Shown piece after piece: positions 1-6,426 of a DNA stretch of 7,959 bases (the stretch's first letter is position 1; every line of letters starts with the position of its first letter). The DNA lies in contig NZ_WWVR01000058.1 in NCBI RefSeq assembly GCF_009883055.1, forward strand, positions 1-7,959, read 5' to 3'. A program made the translations under genes and the position numbers. The stretch comes from Blautia sp. BIOML-A1. Its GTDB lineage: Bacteria > Bacillota > Clostridia > Lachnospirales > Lachnospiraceae. The notes under the pieces were generated by a model. The model saw nothing but the letters and a program-made list of their open reading frames with translations. It ran no database searches and was not told the DNA's origin.

Positions 1-6
1 ATGTAA

Positions 7-87
7 CTTATTAACTGTTCAGCAAAGTCAGTAAAATCAAGGATTTTTGTTGAACATGCACTAAAAAGAATAGAGAGATATAACATA
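7..87 (+). pseudogene. Possible remnant of a DDE transposase C-terminus
   Basis: The frame starting at 7 stays open after the TAA at 4-6 up to a TGA at 118-120. Its part from about 28 to 87 reads SVKSRIFVEHALKRIERYNI. The pattern R-x-x-VEHA-x-x-RI-x-R-(Y/F) is typical of the end of DDE_Tnp_4/IS5-like transposases. No start, no catalytic residues and no inverted repeat are visible, so at most this is a 25-residue tail. It overlaps by a few codons, in another frame, the point where glycoside hydrolase similarity begins (about 74). An insertion sequence that removed the front of the hydrolase gene would explain this. The short length makes the match uncertain; it could be chance. Confidence 0.3.
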
Positions 88-1273
88 TCTGTCACGTGCA
101 GATCATTTTGCAAATTATGAAGAGGCTACAGCAGCACCGGCATCTGCAGAGCTGAGTGAGCCATATGTTTCTGAATATCATCTAAACAGCAACTTTGACA
201 AGACTACATACCTCAATGATGAGGATGTAATGCCGACAACGGGAGCAGATAATGGACTTACATTAGCTGATATGCGTGATGCTGATTATGACGATCCTCG
301 TTGGGAAAAACTTCTGGATCAGCTTACTGTTGATGAAATGGAAAATATGATTGCAATGGCTGGTTATCAGACAGCAGCCATGGATTCTGTGGGAAAAGTG
401 GCTACACTTGATTTCGATGGACCAGCAGCAATTAATAACAACTTTACAGGAGTTGGTTCTATTGGATTTCCAATTGAAGTTGTGGTTGCTTCCACATGGA
501 ATAAGGAACTTGCACAGTCCTGGGGCGAATGCATGGGCAAGATCAGTCAGGAAATGGGTGCAGAGGGTTGGTATGCACCAGGTATGAATACTCATAGAAC
601 CGCATTTGGAGCAAGAAACTATGAATATTTTTCAGAAGATGGAGTTCTTGCAGGAAATATGGGGGCAAATGCAGTAGAAGGTGCAAGAAAATATGGAGTT
701 TATTCTTACATTAAGCATTTTGCACTGTATGAAGGAAATGCAAAGATGGTAAGTGTCTGGTCAAATGAGCAGGCAATCCGTGAAACTTATCTGAAACCAT
801 TTGAAATTTCTGTAAAACAGGGAAGCGCAAATGCGGTTATGGTTTCCTGGAGTTTCCTTGGAGATAAATGGACTGGAGAAAGCAGTAACCTTATGAATAC
901 AGTTCTCAGAGATGAATGGGGATTCAGGGGAATGGCACTTACAGACTTCTTCCGAAACAATGGTCATGGATTTATGAATGCAGATGCAGCTTTGGCGAAT
1001 GGAGTAGATGCAATGTTGTCCACATTCAACGGAGAAGAGAACAATGTAGCCAATCCGGAGCATCCAACATCTGTACTTCAGATGAGAAATGCCTGCAAAA
1101 ATGTCATGTATACAGTTGTAAGCAGCTGGGCTTATGATGGAGAACACGAAGAAACAGGTATGGAAAACTGGAAGAAAGCAGGAATTGGTATCGACATTGT
1201 AATAGCACTTTTCATGGCAGGAATGGAAGTACTGGTAATCAGAGGATATAAGAAAAGAAAGAATGCTGAATAA
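74..1273 (+). pseudogene. 5'-truncated membrane-anchored family 3 glycoside hydrolase (beta-glucosidase-like), GH3_N domain at the C-terminal end
   Basis: This frame is open from 74, just after stops at 62-64 and 71-73, although the first ATG is at 230. The residues before that ATG (RDITYLSRADHFANYEEAT, 74-130) already look like GH3-family sequence. The real gene therefore began further upstream and is truncated, and Met at 230 is probably not the native start. Counting from 230, the GH3 (alpha/beta)8 domain covers roughly residues 12-300. K162-H163 (in IKHFALYEGN) is the conserved KH pair. D239 in GFRGMALTDFF is in the nucleophile position. A C-terminal hydrophobic segment (about 318-337, GIGIDIVIALFMAGMEVLVI) followed by RGYKKRK is a membrane anchor with a cytoplasmic positive tail. 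The catalytic barrel at the end, next to the anchor, fits the permuted GH3 proteins (GH3_C before GH3_N) common in Lachnospiraceae, usually much longer. Substrate is unknown; beta-glucoside hydrolysis is inferred from family. No ribosome site supports 230. Confidence 0.8.
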
Positions 1274-1275
1274 GG

Positions 1276-1986
1276 ATGAAAGTGGGATGGAAAACAGTTA
1301 TGAAACAGCAAAAATTGGTTGAAAAGATGACAATAGAAGAAAAGGCAGCGATACTCAGTGGAAAAACTGTCTGGCAGACCAGAGAAATTGACAGGCTTTC
1401 CATCCCGTCCATCTTTCTTTCAGATGGACCGCATGGAATCAGAAAACAGGCAGGAGCAGGAGACCATCTGGGACTGAATGCATCCTTGAATGCAACTTGT
1501 TTTCCCACAGCAGCGACGATAGCAAACAGCTGGAATCAGGATCTGGGGGAAGAGATCGGACAGGCTCTTGGAGAAGAAGCAGCAAGTATGGATGTAAATA
1601 TCCTGCTTGGTCCGGGATTAAATATTAAAAGAAGCCCATTATGTGGAAGAAATTTTGAATATTTTTCAGAAGATCCATATCTTTCCGGGAAGATGGCAGC
1701 GTCATATATTCGTGGAATACAGAGTAAAGGCGTTTATGCCTGCCCGAAGCATCTGGCGGTTAACAGTCAGGAACTTAGGAGAATGGCAATGGACGCAGTT
1801 GTTGACGAACGGACATTAAGAGAAATATACCTGACCGGTTTTGAGATAGCTGTTAAAGAAGGACACGCAAAAGCAATCATGAGCAGTTACAACCAGATTA
1901 ATGGGATTTATGCTAATGAGGACAAACATCTTTTGACAGACATCTTGCGCAACTTGCAAAACTTCCGGATGAGACTGAGTGGGTAG
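1276..1986 (+). pseudogene. 3'-truncated family 3 glycoside hydrolase (beta-glucosidase-like), N-terminal domain only
   Basis: This is the N-terminal GH3 barrel of a second, non-permuted hydrolase. It starts two bases after the stop of the preceding GH3, so the two were probably co-transcribed and perhaps translationally coupled. ATG 1300 (MKQQKLVEKMTIEEKAAIL) is an alternative start that fits the family N-terminus better and has GGATGG about 8 bases upstream. Numbering from 1276, D50 in SDGPHGIRK is the conserved substrate-binding aspartate. GRNFEYFSEDPYLSG and K158-H159 (CPKHLAVNSQE) are clear GH3 motifs, followed by DERTLREIYL. Similarity stops after KHLLTDILR at about 1950, just before the segment that would carry the nucleophile Asp (usual form GF-x-G-x-V-x-SDW). 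The protein then ends with about 11 unrelated residues. Such proteins normally have 700-800 residues; this one has 236 and should be inactive. The end is a join to the next gene, not a point mutation. Confidence 0.85.
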
Positions 1987-2015
1987 AATTTAAATGTAAT
2001 AATAAACAGCCACAG

Positions 2016-3374
2016 ATGATTGGTGAATATATTTCTGCTTTGAGCAATTCAGCAGCATTATGCGAACGACCAAAAGCATATCTTGTTTGGGGTGTGGATG
2101 ATGCAACGCACAAAATTGTAGGCACTGAATTTCAGTATCGCAAAATGAAAAAGGGAAATGAGGAATTGGAAGCATGGCTTTCCAGGATGCTTTCACCAAG
2201 AATTAATTTCCGATTTTTTGAGGTTCCGATGGATGAAGGAATGGTTGTGCTGATGGAGATTCCTTGTGCAGAAAAACAGCCGGTACAGTTCGCTGGTGGG
2301 GAATATATAAGAATTGGAACAAATAAAAAGAACTTAAAAGAGTATCCGGATAAAGAAAGAGAATTGTGGAGAACATTTGATTCCACACCATATGAATTGC
2401 GAATTGCGATGGGAAATCTGAATGAGGATGAAATGGTGTCATTACTGGATTATTCTAAATATTATGACAAACTTGAAATGCCGATTCCGAGAAATCGAGA
2501 TAAGGTACTAGAAGACCTGCAACATGAAAAATTTATTATGAAAAATGACGCTGGGACATGGGATATCACGAATATGGGTGCTTTGATGATTGCAAAAGAT
2601 TTGAAAAAATTCGAATCTTTGCATAGGAGATCGGTTCGAGTTATTTGGTACAAGGAAAATTCCAGATTGGATGCTATAAGAGAAAAGGAATTTTGTGCAG
2701 GTTATGCATTTTCACATGAAGAAATCGTGCAGTATATTATGACAATTATTCCGCAAGAAGAAGTCATTGTGGAAGCTACGAGAAAATCTGTTGTCAGTTT
2801 TCCAGAAATCGCTATCCGTGAGTTGCTGGCAAATGCTATGATACATCAGGATCTTCAGCAAAGGGGAACGAATCCAATGGTGGAGGTGTTTAAAAATCGA
2901 ATCGAGTTTTCAAATGCCGGAGCACCATTGGTGGCAATCGAAAGAATTGTAGATTCGGTGCCAGTATCCAGAAATGAAAACATTGCCGGATTTATGCACA
3001 AATGTGGTATTTGTGAGGAGCGTGGCAGTGGTTATGATAAGATTGTTGAAGCAACCGGTAAAAATGAGCTGCTTGCTCCGAGAATTGAAAATCAGAATAA
3101 TCAATTCACAAAAGCAATATTGTTTGCAAAAGTACCATTTGAATTAACTACCAAAGAAGATCGGATGCGGACTTGCTATATGCAGGCGTGTCTAGCATAT
3201 GTCAATTTTGAAGGTATTTCTAATTCAGATATTCGAAAAATATTTGGTCTGGGAGAAAAAGAGAAGGCCAAGGCATCAAGACTTCTTACCAGTGCTGTCG
3301 AAGGTGGATATATTAAAGTAATGGACCCGGATACAGCACCAAGATATAAAAAGTACATTCCATATTGGGCATAA
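2016..3374 (+). CDS. AlbA_2/Schlafen-type ATP-binding putative transcriptional regulator, 5' end lost
   Basis: This protein belongs to the RecG-like group of AlbA_2-domain regulators: an N-terminal Schlafen/AlbA_2 nucleic-acid-binding domain, a GHKL-type ATPase domain and a C-terminal winged helix. The first ATG in frame is 2016, but family sequence starts earlier. Codons 1944-2015 encode LAQLAKLPDETEWVEFKCNN and onward, including the conserved ETEW-(I/V)-EFK motif, with no possible start codon in frame after the stop at 1917. No ribosome site precedes 2016. The gene thus lost its start and a few codons when it was joined to the GH3 gene. Numbering from 2016: YLVWGVDD at about 28-35 (AlbA_2); E269, N273 and H277 in ELLANAMIHQDL (ATPase N-box); ERGSGYDK with R336, G337, G339 (glycine-rich ATP loop); helix-turn-helix-like region at about 400-440. 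Such genes occur in accessory DNA; the target is unknown. The gene may now be silent or make a shortened protein. Confidence 0.8.
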   Translation: MIGEYISALSNSAALCERPKAYLVWGVDDATHKIVGTEFQYRKMKKGNEELEAWLSRMLSPRINFRFFEVPMDEGMVVLMEIPCAEKQPVQFAGGEYIRIGTNKKNLKEYPDKERELWRTFDSTPYELRIAMGNLNEDEMVSLLDYSKYYDKLEMPIPRNRDKVLEDLQHEKFIMKNDAGTWDITNMGALMIAKDLKKFESLHRRSVRVIWYKENSRLDAIREKEFCAGYAFSHEEIVQYIMTIIPQEEVIVEATRKSVVSFPEIAIRELLANAMIHQDLQQRGTNPMVEVFKNRIEFSNAGAPLVAIERIVDSVPVSRNENIAGFMHKCGICEERGSGYDKIVEATGKNELLAPRIENQNNQFTKAILFAKVPFELTTKEDRMRTCYMQACLAYVNFEGISNSDIRKIFGLGEKEKAKASRLLTSAVEGGYIKVMDPDTAPRYKKYIPYWA

Positions 3375-3396
3375 TTTAAGTTTCGCTAAGTTTCAC
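3373..3396 (+). repeat. 24-bp direct repeat, copy 1
   Basis: This copy begins at the stop codon of the AlbA_2 gene. It matches 3512-3535 in 23 of 24 positions (C/T at base 12). It consists largely of two 10-base units, TAAGTTTCGC and TAAGTTTCAC. The two copies flank the shared terminator. The role is unknown: recombination scar, attachment-like site or protein-binding site are all possible. Confidence 0.75.
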
Positions 3397-3436
3397 CTAT
3401 ATAAGCATGTGAGAGAATCTTAATAGAAAAATATGC

Positions 3437-3483
3437 AAAAAAGGCACTGAAAACAATGGATTATCGGTTTTTCAGTGCCTTTT
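3437..3483. terminator. Bidirectional rho-independent terminator between convergent genes
   Basis: The arms AAAAGGCACTGAAAA and TTTTCAGTGCCTTTT form a stem with core GGCACTG (3443-3449) pairing with CAGTGCC (3473-3479). It is extended by A-T pairs on both sides and has a loop of about 15 bases. Runs of T follow on the + strand (3480-3483) and, as runs of A, on the - strand (3437-3442). It can stop the rightward AlbA_2 transcript and the leftward XRE transcript. Confidence 0.85.
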
Positions 3484-3511
3484 CCTTGAGTAAAAAGAAA
3501 AAAATATAATA

Positions 3512-3535
3512 AATTTAAGTTTTGCTAAGTTTCAC
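3512..3535 (+). repeat. 24-bp direct repeat, copy 2
   Basis: This is the second copy of the repeat at 3373, lying 139 bases downstream and 7 bases beyond the stop of the leftward XRE gene. A third, weaker 10-base unit (TAAGCTCTAC, 3536-3545) follows in register and runs into the end of that gene. This gives three units in phase with one DNA helical turn. Confidence 0.75.
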
Positions 3536-3541
3536 TAAGCT

Positions 3542-4102
3542 CTACTCGCTTGATTTCCGCCACTGTTTCGACGGTTCCCGTTTACCACAATCATCACAGG
3601 TCTGTGGCCAGTTGATTTTCCATTCAAAATATTCATCTCTGGTAATCGCACCAGATGTCAGTTCTTCTTTTCTAAGTGTCCATTCTTTTAGAAAATCATT
3701 GAGAATCCCATAATTAAACCACATACCAATAGGCGGATGAGCAGGCCAACTATCAGAATCATGGTAGCGGATAGCGGTATCGCCACTGGAATTTGATTTT
3801 TCGCTTGGATAAGTCTCTAATTGAAAGAGATTAATCATGCCAGGATTAAATTCGTCAATCCAGAACAGGATTTCCATCAGTTCAGAAGCATTCATCGTAG
3901 TTGGCTCATGCAGTGTCAGTGGATTCACATCCAAAATCTTAGCCATTTCAGTAACCAGATCTTTACGGGGAACCCGGTAATTAGTTTCATATTGGGCAAG
4001 GCGGTTTGCACCTTTATCGCCCCAGCCAAGAGCTGCACCGAGTTCTGCCTGTGTCATATTCCGGAATGTCCGGATTTTTTTTATTTTATCACCAATTGTC
4101 AT
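3542..4102 (-). CDS. XRE-family helix-turn-helix transcriptional regulator (element repressor)
   Basis: This is a predicted DNA-binding repressor of 186 residues. I chose ATG at 4102 (MTIGDKIKKIRTFRNMTQAE) because AGGA lies 8 bases before it. A longer frame from TTG 4147 adds 15 residues with no ribosome site. The N-terminal 60 residues form an HTH_3/XRE domain: MTQAELGAALGW is helix 2 with the turn, ANRLAQYETNYRVPR the recognition region, then LVTEMAKILDVNPLTL. The remaining 120 residues form a C-terminal domain rich in Trp and acidic residues that I do not recognise, ending with CDDCGKR, a single CxxC pair. It is transcribed away from the excisionase/integrase genes, as orf9 is in Tn916. 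The TTCGC-N6-GCGAA sites in the divergent region are the natural candidates for its operators, so it probably represses the rightward promoter and perhaps itself. The ligand or inducing signal cannot be read from the sequence. Confidence 0.85.
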   Translation of the reverse strand: MTIGDKIKKIRTFRNMTQAELGAALGWGDKGANRLAQYETNYRVPRKDLVTEMAKILDVNPLTLHEPTTMNASELMEILFWIDEFNPGMINLFQLETYPSEKSNSSGDTAIRYHDSDSWPAHPPIGMWFNYGILNDFLKEWTLRKEELTSGAITRDEYFEWKINWPQTCDDCGKREPSKQWRKSSE

Positions 4103-4155
4103 ATCAGATTTCCTGCTTTCTATTTGATAATTCCATTTTACTATCAAAATCTCAG

Positions 4156-4187
4156 AATGTAAACAGAAACATTCGCAACTAAGCGAA
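4156..4187 (-). promoter_or_regulatory. Tentative leftward promoter of the XRE gene
   Basis: On the minus strand a TACATT at 4161-4156 could be the -10 box. The region upstream offers only weak -35 candidates (TTAGTT or TTCGCT) lying inside the first operator-like palindrome. If real, the repressor would control its own gene through that site. No better promoter is visible before 4102. Confidence 0.3.
4172..4187. promoter_or_regulatory. Operator-like palindrome O1
   Basis: TTCGC-AACTAA-GCGAA is a perfect 5-bp inverted repeat with a 6-base spacer (6 bp if the flanking A and T are counted). It ends 8 bases before the -35 box of the rightward promoter and overlaps the likely leftward promoter. 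It is a probable binding site for the XRE protein. Confidence 0.65.
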
Positions 4188-4195
4188 TAAAATGC

Positions 4196-4224
4196 TTGAC
4201 ATTAACATTAAAGCGAACTATAAT
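4196..4224 (+). promoter_or_regulatory. Consensus sigma-A promoter, rightward
   Basis: TTGACA (4196-4201), a 17-base spacer and TATAAT (4219-4224) give an exact match to the vegetative consensus at ideal spacing. It points toward the excisionase and integrase genes, with transcription expected to start near 4231. So strong a promoter, surrounded and occupied by operator-like repeats, implies it is normally held off by a repressor. Confidence 0.85.
4202..4217. promoter_or_regulatory. Operator-like site O2 inside the promoter spacer
   Basis: TTAAC-ATTAAA-GCGAA has the same layout as O1 and O3. The right half is intact and the left half degenerate (TTAAC for TTCGC). The spacer ATTAAA is identical to that of O3. 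It fills the gap between the -35 and -10 boxes, so a bound protein would block RNA polymerase. Confidence 0.6.
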
Positions 4225-4239
4225 AACAGAACAGTAAAG

Positions 4240-4255
4240 TTCGCATTAAAGCGAA
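4240..4255. promoter_or_regulatory. Operator-like palindrome O3
   Basis: TTCGC-ATTAAA-GCGAA is a perfect 5-bp inverted repeat with a 6-base spacer. It begins about 10 bases after the expected start of the rightward transcript, a position suited to blocking initiation or early elongation. Confidence 0.65.
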
Positions 4256-4618
4256 AGTAAAAGCTGAAATGTAAATATTTTGTGAATTATCGCAAAAGCA
4301 GGTTGGTAAATCGCTTCTGTCAGGCTTTATTAGTGAAAGGATTTTTTAAAATTCCAAAAATCGAATAACATTTTACCCTCGCAGGGCTGTATAGATGAGG
4401 GGATATTTAAAATCCTTCTTGTACCTTGAAAATTGAATGAGCTGTACACCATATTTTCCTTTATAGAAAATGTAGCTAACACAGATGCCAAGATCCATAG
4501 CTTTTTATGGGGAGCGTTGAAGATACTCCGGAAACGGTCGGTATGTTTGGAAAGAAGCTGCTGACATTCAGAATAATTCTGATAGAGGTTGATTGTAACA
4601 TTGACAGCAGGTGTATGA
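4256..4618 (+). other. Long leader region with nested inverted repeats, no convincing gene
   Basis: This stretch separates the rightward promoter from the first small ORF. AAGGATTTT (4337-4345) pairs with AAAATCCTT (4409-4417). Inside that, CCCTC (4376-4380) can pair with GAGGG (4397-4401), or CCCT (4376-4379) with AGGG (4383-4386), so two alternative folds exist. A 43-codon stretch without ATG (4430-4561, containing ELYTIFSFIENVANTDAK) looks somewhat protein-like and may be the remnant of a lost gene. In Tn916 the corresponding position holds orf7 and orf8. I see no classical terminator. The leader may be an attenuation region or decayed coding DNA. Confidence 0.4.
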
Positions 4619-4759
4619 ATGGAAGCCAACACGCCGAACGGAATGGAAAATCATCGTAAGAAGTCTAAACAAAAAGTAGAGTGTACTGACAACGGGCATA
4701 ACCGCTGTCTGGGAGGTGATGCAGAAGAATACGAAGGAAAGGAGGTATGTGCATCATGA
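4619..4759 (+). CDS. Small hypothetical ORF overlapping the excisionase start
   Basis: This is a 46-codon frame (MEANTPNGMENHRKK and onward), or 38 codons if it starts at the inner ATG 4643. I do not recognise the product. The middle is basic (HRKKSKQK), followed by a stretch with two cysteines (ECTDNGHNRCLGGDAEEYEG), and it ends EVCAS. Its TGA (4757-4759) overlaps the ATG of the next gene (4756-4758) as ATGA, the usual arrangement for coupled translation. The AGGAGG for that gene lies inside this ORF. Neither start has a good ribosome site. It may be a real small protein, a leader peptide that opens the downstream ribosome site, or the tail of a larger lost gene. No membrane segment is visible. 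Confidence 0.4.
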   Translation: MEANTPNGMENHRKKSKQKVECTDNGHNRCLGGDAEEYEGKEVCAS

Positions 4760-4950
4760 GAAAAACAATAGAGTATAAGGCTGAGAACCGTCTGACGGTA
4801 GATATTGAAGGATTAATGGCAATGTTATCCTGCGGAGAAGTAACTGCAAAGAAAATTGCAGATTATGCAGAAGCAAGAGTGATTATTGGAAGACGTGTTC
4901 TTTATAACGTGGATAAGATAAAAAAATATCTTGATGCAATGGCAGTGTAA
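4756..4950 (+). CDS. Excisionase-like small helix-turn-helix protein
   Basis: This 64-residue protein resembles the small excisionase/HTH proteins placed immediately before Tn916-type integrases (possibly the DUF6462 group; I cannot confirm). I chose ATG 4756 rather than the in-frame ATG 4747, because AGGAGG ends at 4745: one base from 4747 but 10 bases from 4756. A winged-HTH reading is reasonable: LTVDIEGLMAMLSCGEVTAK (helix, turn and start of the recognition helix), KKIADYAEARVIIGRRVLYN (remaining helix and wing with the GRR basic turn), then KIKKYLDAMAV as a final helix. Tn916 Xis has a similar size and position. Its expected job is to bind DNA near the element ends and steer the integrase toward excision. 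It lies about 230 bases before the integrase gene, in the same direction and presumably under the operator-controlled promoter. Confidence 0.7.
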   Translation: MRKTIEYKAENRLTVDIEGLMAMLSCGEVTAKKIADYAEARVIIGRRVLYNVDKIKKYLDAMAV

Positions 4951-5180
4951 TGAAAGATGAGAAGATAAAATACAACAACTTTCCTTCGGAATGAAAAGTA
5001 AAAAAGGGAAAATATTCCTGTAAAACAGGCAAATAAAAATTAGCATTTTGCAGGAATTTACCCTTGGAAATCATAAAATATTATGTTAATCTGTGAGCAG
5101 ATATCAGACAGTAAATGACTGATACCGACAGGACAAAAATCATTCCGAATAACGAAAAATGAAGTGAAAGGAATGATGAT
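4951..5180 (+). other. Excisionase-integrase intergenic region with several short hairpins
   Basis: No gene is visible in these 230 bases. Small inverted repeats are CCTGT-AAA-ACAGG (5017-5029), ATCTG-TGAG-CAGAT (5089-5102) and a TATCAG/CTGATA pair just downstream, around 5103-5125. None carries a T-run that would make it a terminator. I find no convincing promoter for the integrase, so it probably depends on read-through from the upstream promoter. Confidence 0.35.
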
Positions 5181-6404
5181 ATGGCAAGAAAAGATAATAA
5201 AGGCAGAAATTTAAAAACAGGTGAATACCAGCGTCCGGATGGACGTTATGAGTATCGCTACAAGGATGAAATTACCGGAAAGCGTAATTCGGTTTATGCA
5301 GCTGATCTGGCGAGTCTGCGAGAAATGGAAAAGAAGATCAATAAGGATATGGATGATCTGCTTATTACAGACGCCTCAGTCAAGAAGCTGACCGTAAATA
5401 CGTTGTTTGAGCGATACATGGCAACAAAGAATATCAAGGAAAGAACGAAAAAGAATTATATTCGTATGTGGGACTATCGGATACGAAATACTTTGGGAAA
5501 CATTCGTGTTGTGGATTTTAAGACATCTCACATAAGGACGTTCTTTTCCGCATTGTCAGATGAAGGACTGGCACACAGTACAATCAAAGGCCTTTATGGC
5601 TTATTGAATCCCAGTTTTGAACTGGCAGTGGAAGATGGGATTATCCGTAAGAATCCGGTAACTGGAACACTTGGAGATTATGGGGCTCCGGCAAAAGAGA
5701 AAGAAGCACTGACATTGGAACAGCAGGAAAAACTTCTGAAGTTTGTTGAACAGAGTAATGTGTATAAGCCTCATCTTCCAATGATGCAGGTTATGTTTGG
5801 GGCTTGCCTGAGAGTGAGTGAAACCATTGGATTAACCTGGTCAGATGTGGATATGAAGAATCGGGAGATCCATGTAGGTGGACAGCTTGTATATTATGAA
5901 GGTGATGAAGGATATTGTTTTCATGATTCAGAAACCAAAACGGATGCAGGAATCAGAGACATTCCTATGACACAGATGGTATATGATGCGTTCCGTAAAC
6001 AGAGAGAGCTGAACTTGATGCTTGGTTTGCAGAGTAATGTAGAGATCGGTGGACGCAGTGGATTCATCTTCAATACAAAGCATGGACGTCCAATCATGCC
6101 GGCGGGAGTGAACAGCTTTCTGAAAAATATTGTCAATGCCTATAATAAGAAAGAAAGCAAACTGGCAGAAGAAGAGAAGCGAGAGCCGGAACTGATGCCT
6201 CCCATTTCATCGCATACTCTTCGTCATACGGGATGTACCAGACTGGGTGAGAACAATGTCAATCCCAAAGTTATGCAGTATGTGATGGGCCATTCAGATG
6301 CACAGATCACAATGAATGTCTACAATCATATTGCAGAGAAGTCTCATGTGGAGAACGAGATGTCTAAAATGAACTTGCCAGAAACCGTACCTGCTGTGGT
6401 ATAA
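5181..6404 (+). CDS. int: Tn916-family tyrosine recombinase (integrase)
   Basis: This 407-residue site-specific integrase cuts and rejoins DNA at element ends during integration and excision. The length and layout match Tn916 Int. An N-terminal arm-binding domain (about 1-60: NLKTGEYQRPDGRYEYRYKD, typical of the integrase DNA-binding fold) is followed by a SAM-like core-binding domain (about 70-170, TVNTLFERYMATKNIKERTK) and the catalytic domain (about 175-395). The full catalytic set is present: R211 (ACLRVSETIGL), K253 (SETKTDAG), H345 and R348 (SHTLRHT), H371 (MGHSDAQ) and the nucleophile Y381 (MNVYNHIAE). The enzyme therefore looks functional. ATG 5181 is supported by AAAGGA 8 bases upstream. 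It follows the excisionase-like gene and precedes repeats that resemble arm sites, as expected for a gene at the end of an element. Confidence 0.95.
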   Translation: MARKDNKGRNLKTGEYQRPDGRYEYRYKDEITGKRNSVYAADLASLREMEKKINKDMDDLLITDASVKKLTVNTLFERYMATKNIKERTKKNYIRMWDYRIRNTLGNIRVVDFKTSHIRTFFSALSDEGLAHSTIKGLYGLLNPSFELAVEDGIIRKNPVTGTLGDYGAPAKEKEALTLEQQEKLLKFVEQSNVYKPHLPMMQVMFGACLRVSETIGLTWSDVDMKNREIHVGGQLVYYEGDEGYCFHDSETKTDAGIRDIPMTQMVYDAFRKQRELNLMLGLQSNVEIGGRSGFIFNTKHGRPIMPAGVNSFLKNIVNAYNKKESKLAEEEKREPELMPPISSHTLRHTGCTRLGENNVNPKVMQYVMGHSDAQITMNVYNHIAEKSHVENEMSKMNLPETVPAVV

Positions 6405-6426
6405 ACCATAAGTCGTTGTCGTAAAA

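Noticed and set aside
761..1147. 128-codon minus-strand frame inside the first GH3
   Set aside because: It lies opposite conserved GH3 motifs, including the nucleophile region, and has no motif of its own.
4103..4147. Longer XRE start at TTG 4147
   Set aside because: ATG 4102 has AGGA at 8 bases and begins directly with the HTH domain; the extension has no ribosome site.
3821..4162. 113-codon plus-strand frame opposite the XRE gene
   Set aside because: The XRE frame has a real HTH domain and a ribosome site; this one has neither.
4601..4606. TTGACA as a -35 box just before the small ORF
   Set aside because: No -10 box is found at 16-18 bases downstream.
4330..4632. 100-codon minus-strand frame in the leader region
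   Set aside because: It needs a GTG start without a ribosome site, shows no recognisable motif, and lies opposite a rightward leader that explains the region better.
4747..4755. Excisionase start at ATG 4747
   Set aside because: AGGAGG ends one base before it, too close; ATG 4756 has correct spacing and the ATGA overlap.
4719..4778. 19-codon frame after GGGAGG (MQKNTKERR and onward)
   Set aside because: The ribosome site is only 2 bases from the ATG and the frame overlaps two better-supported ORFs.
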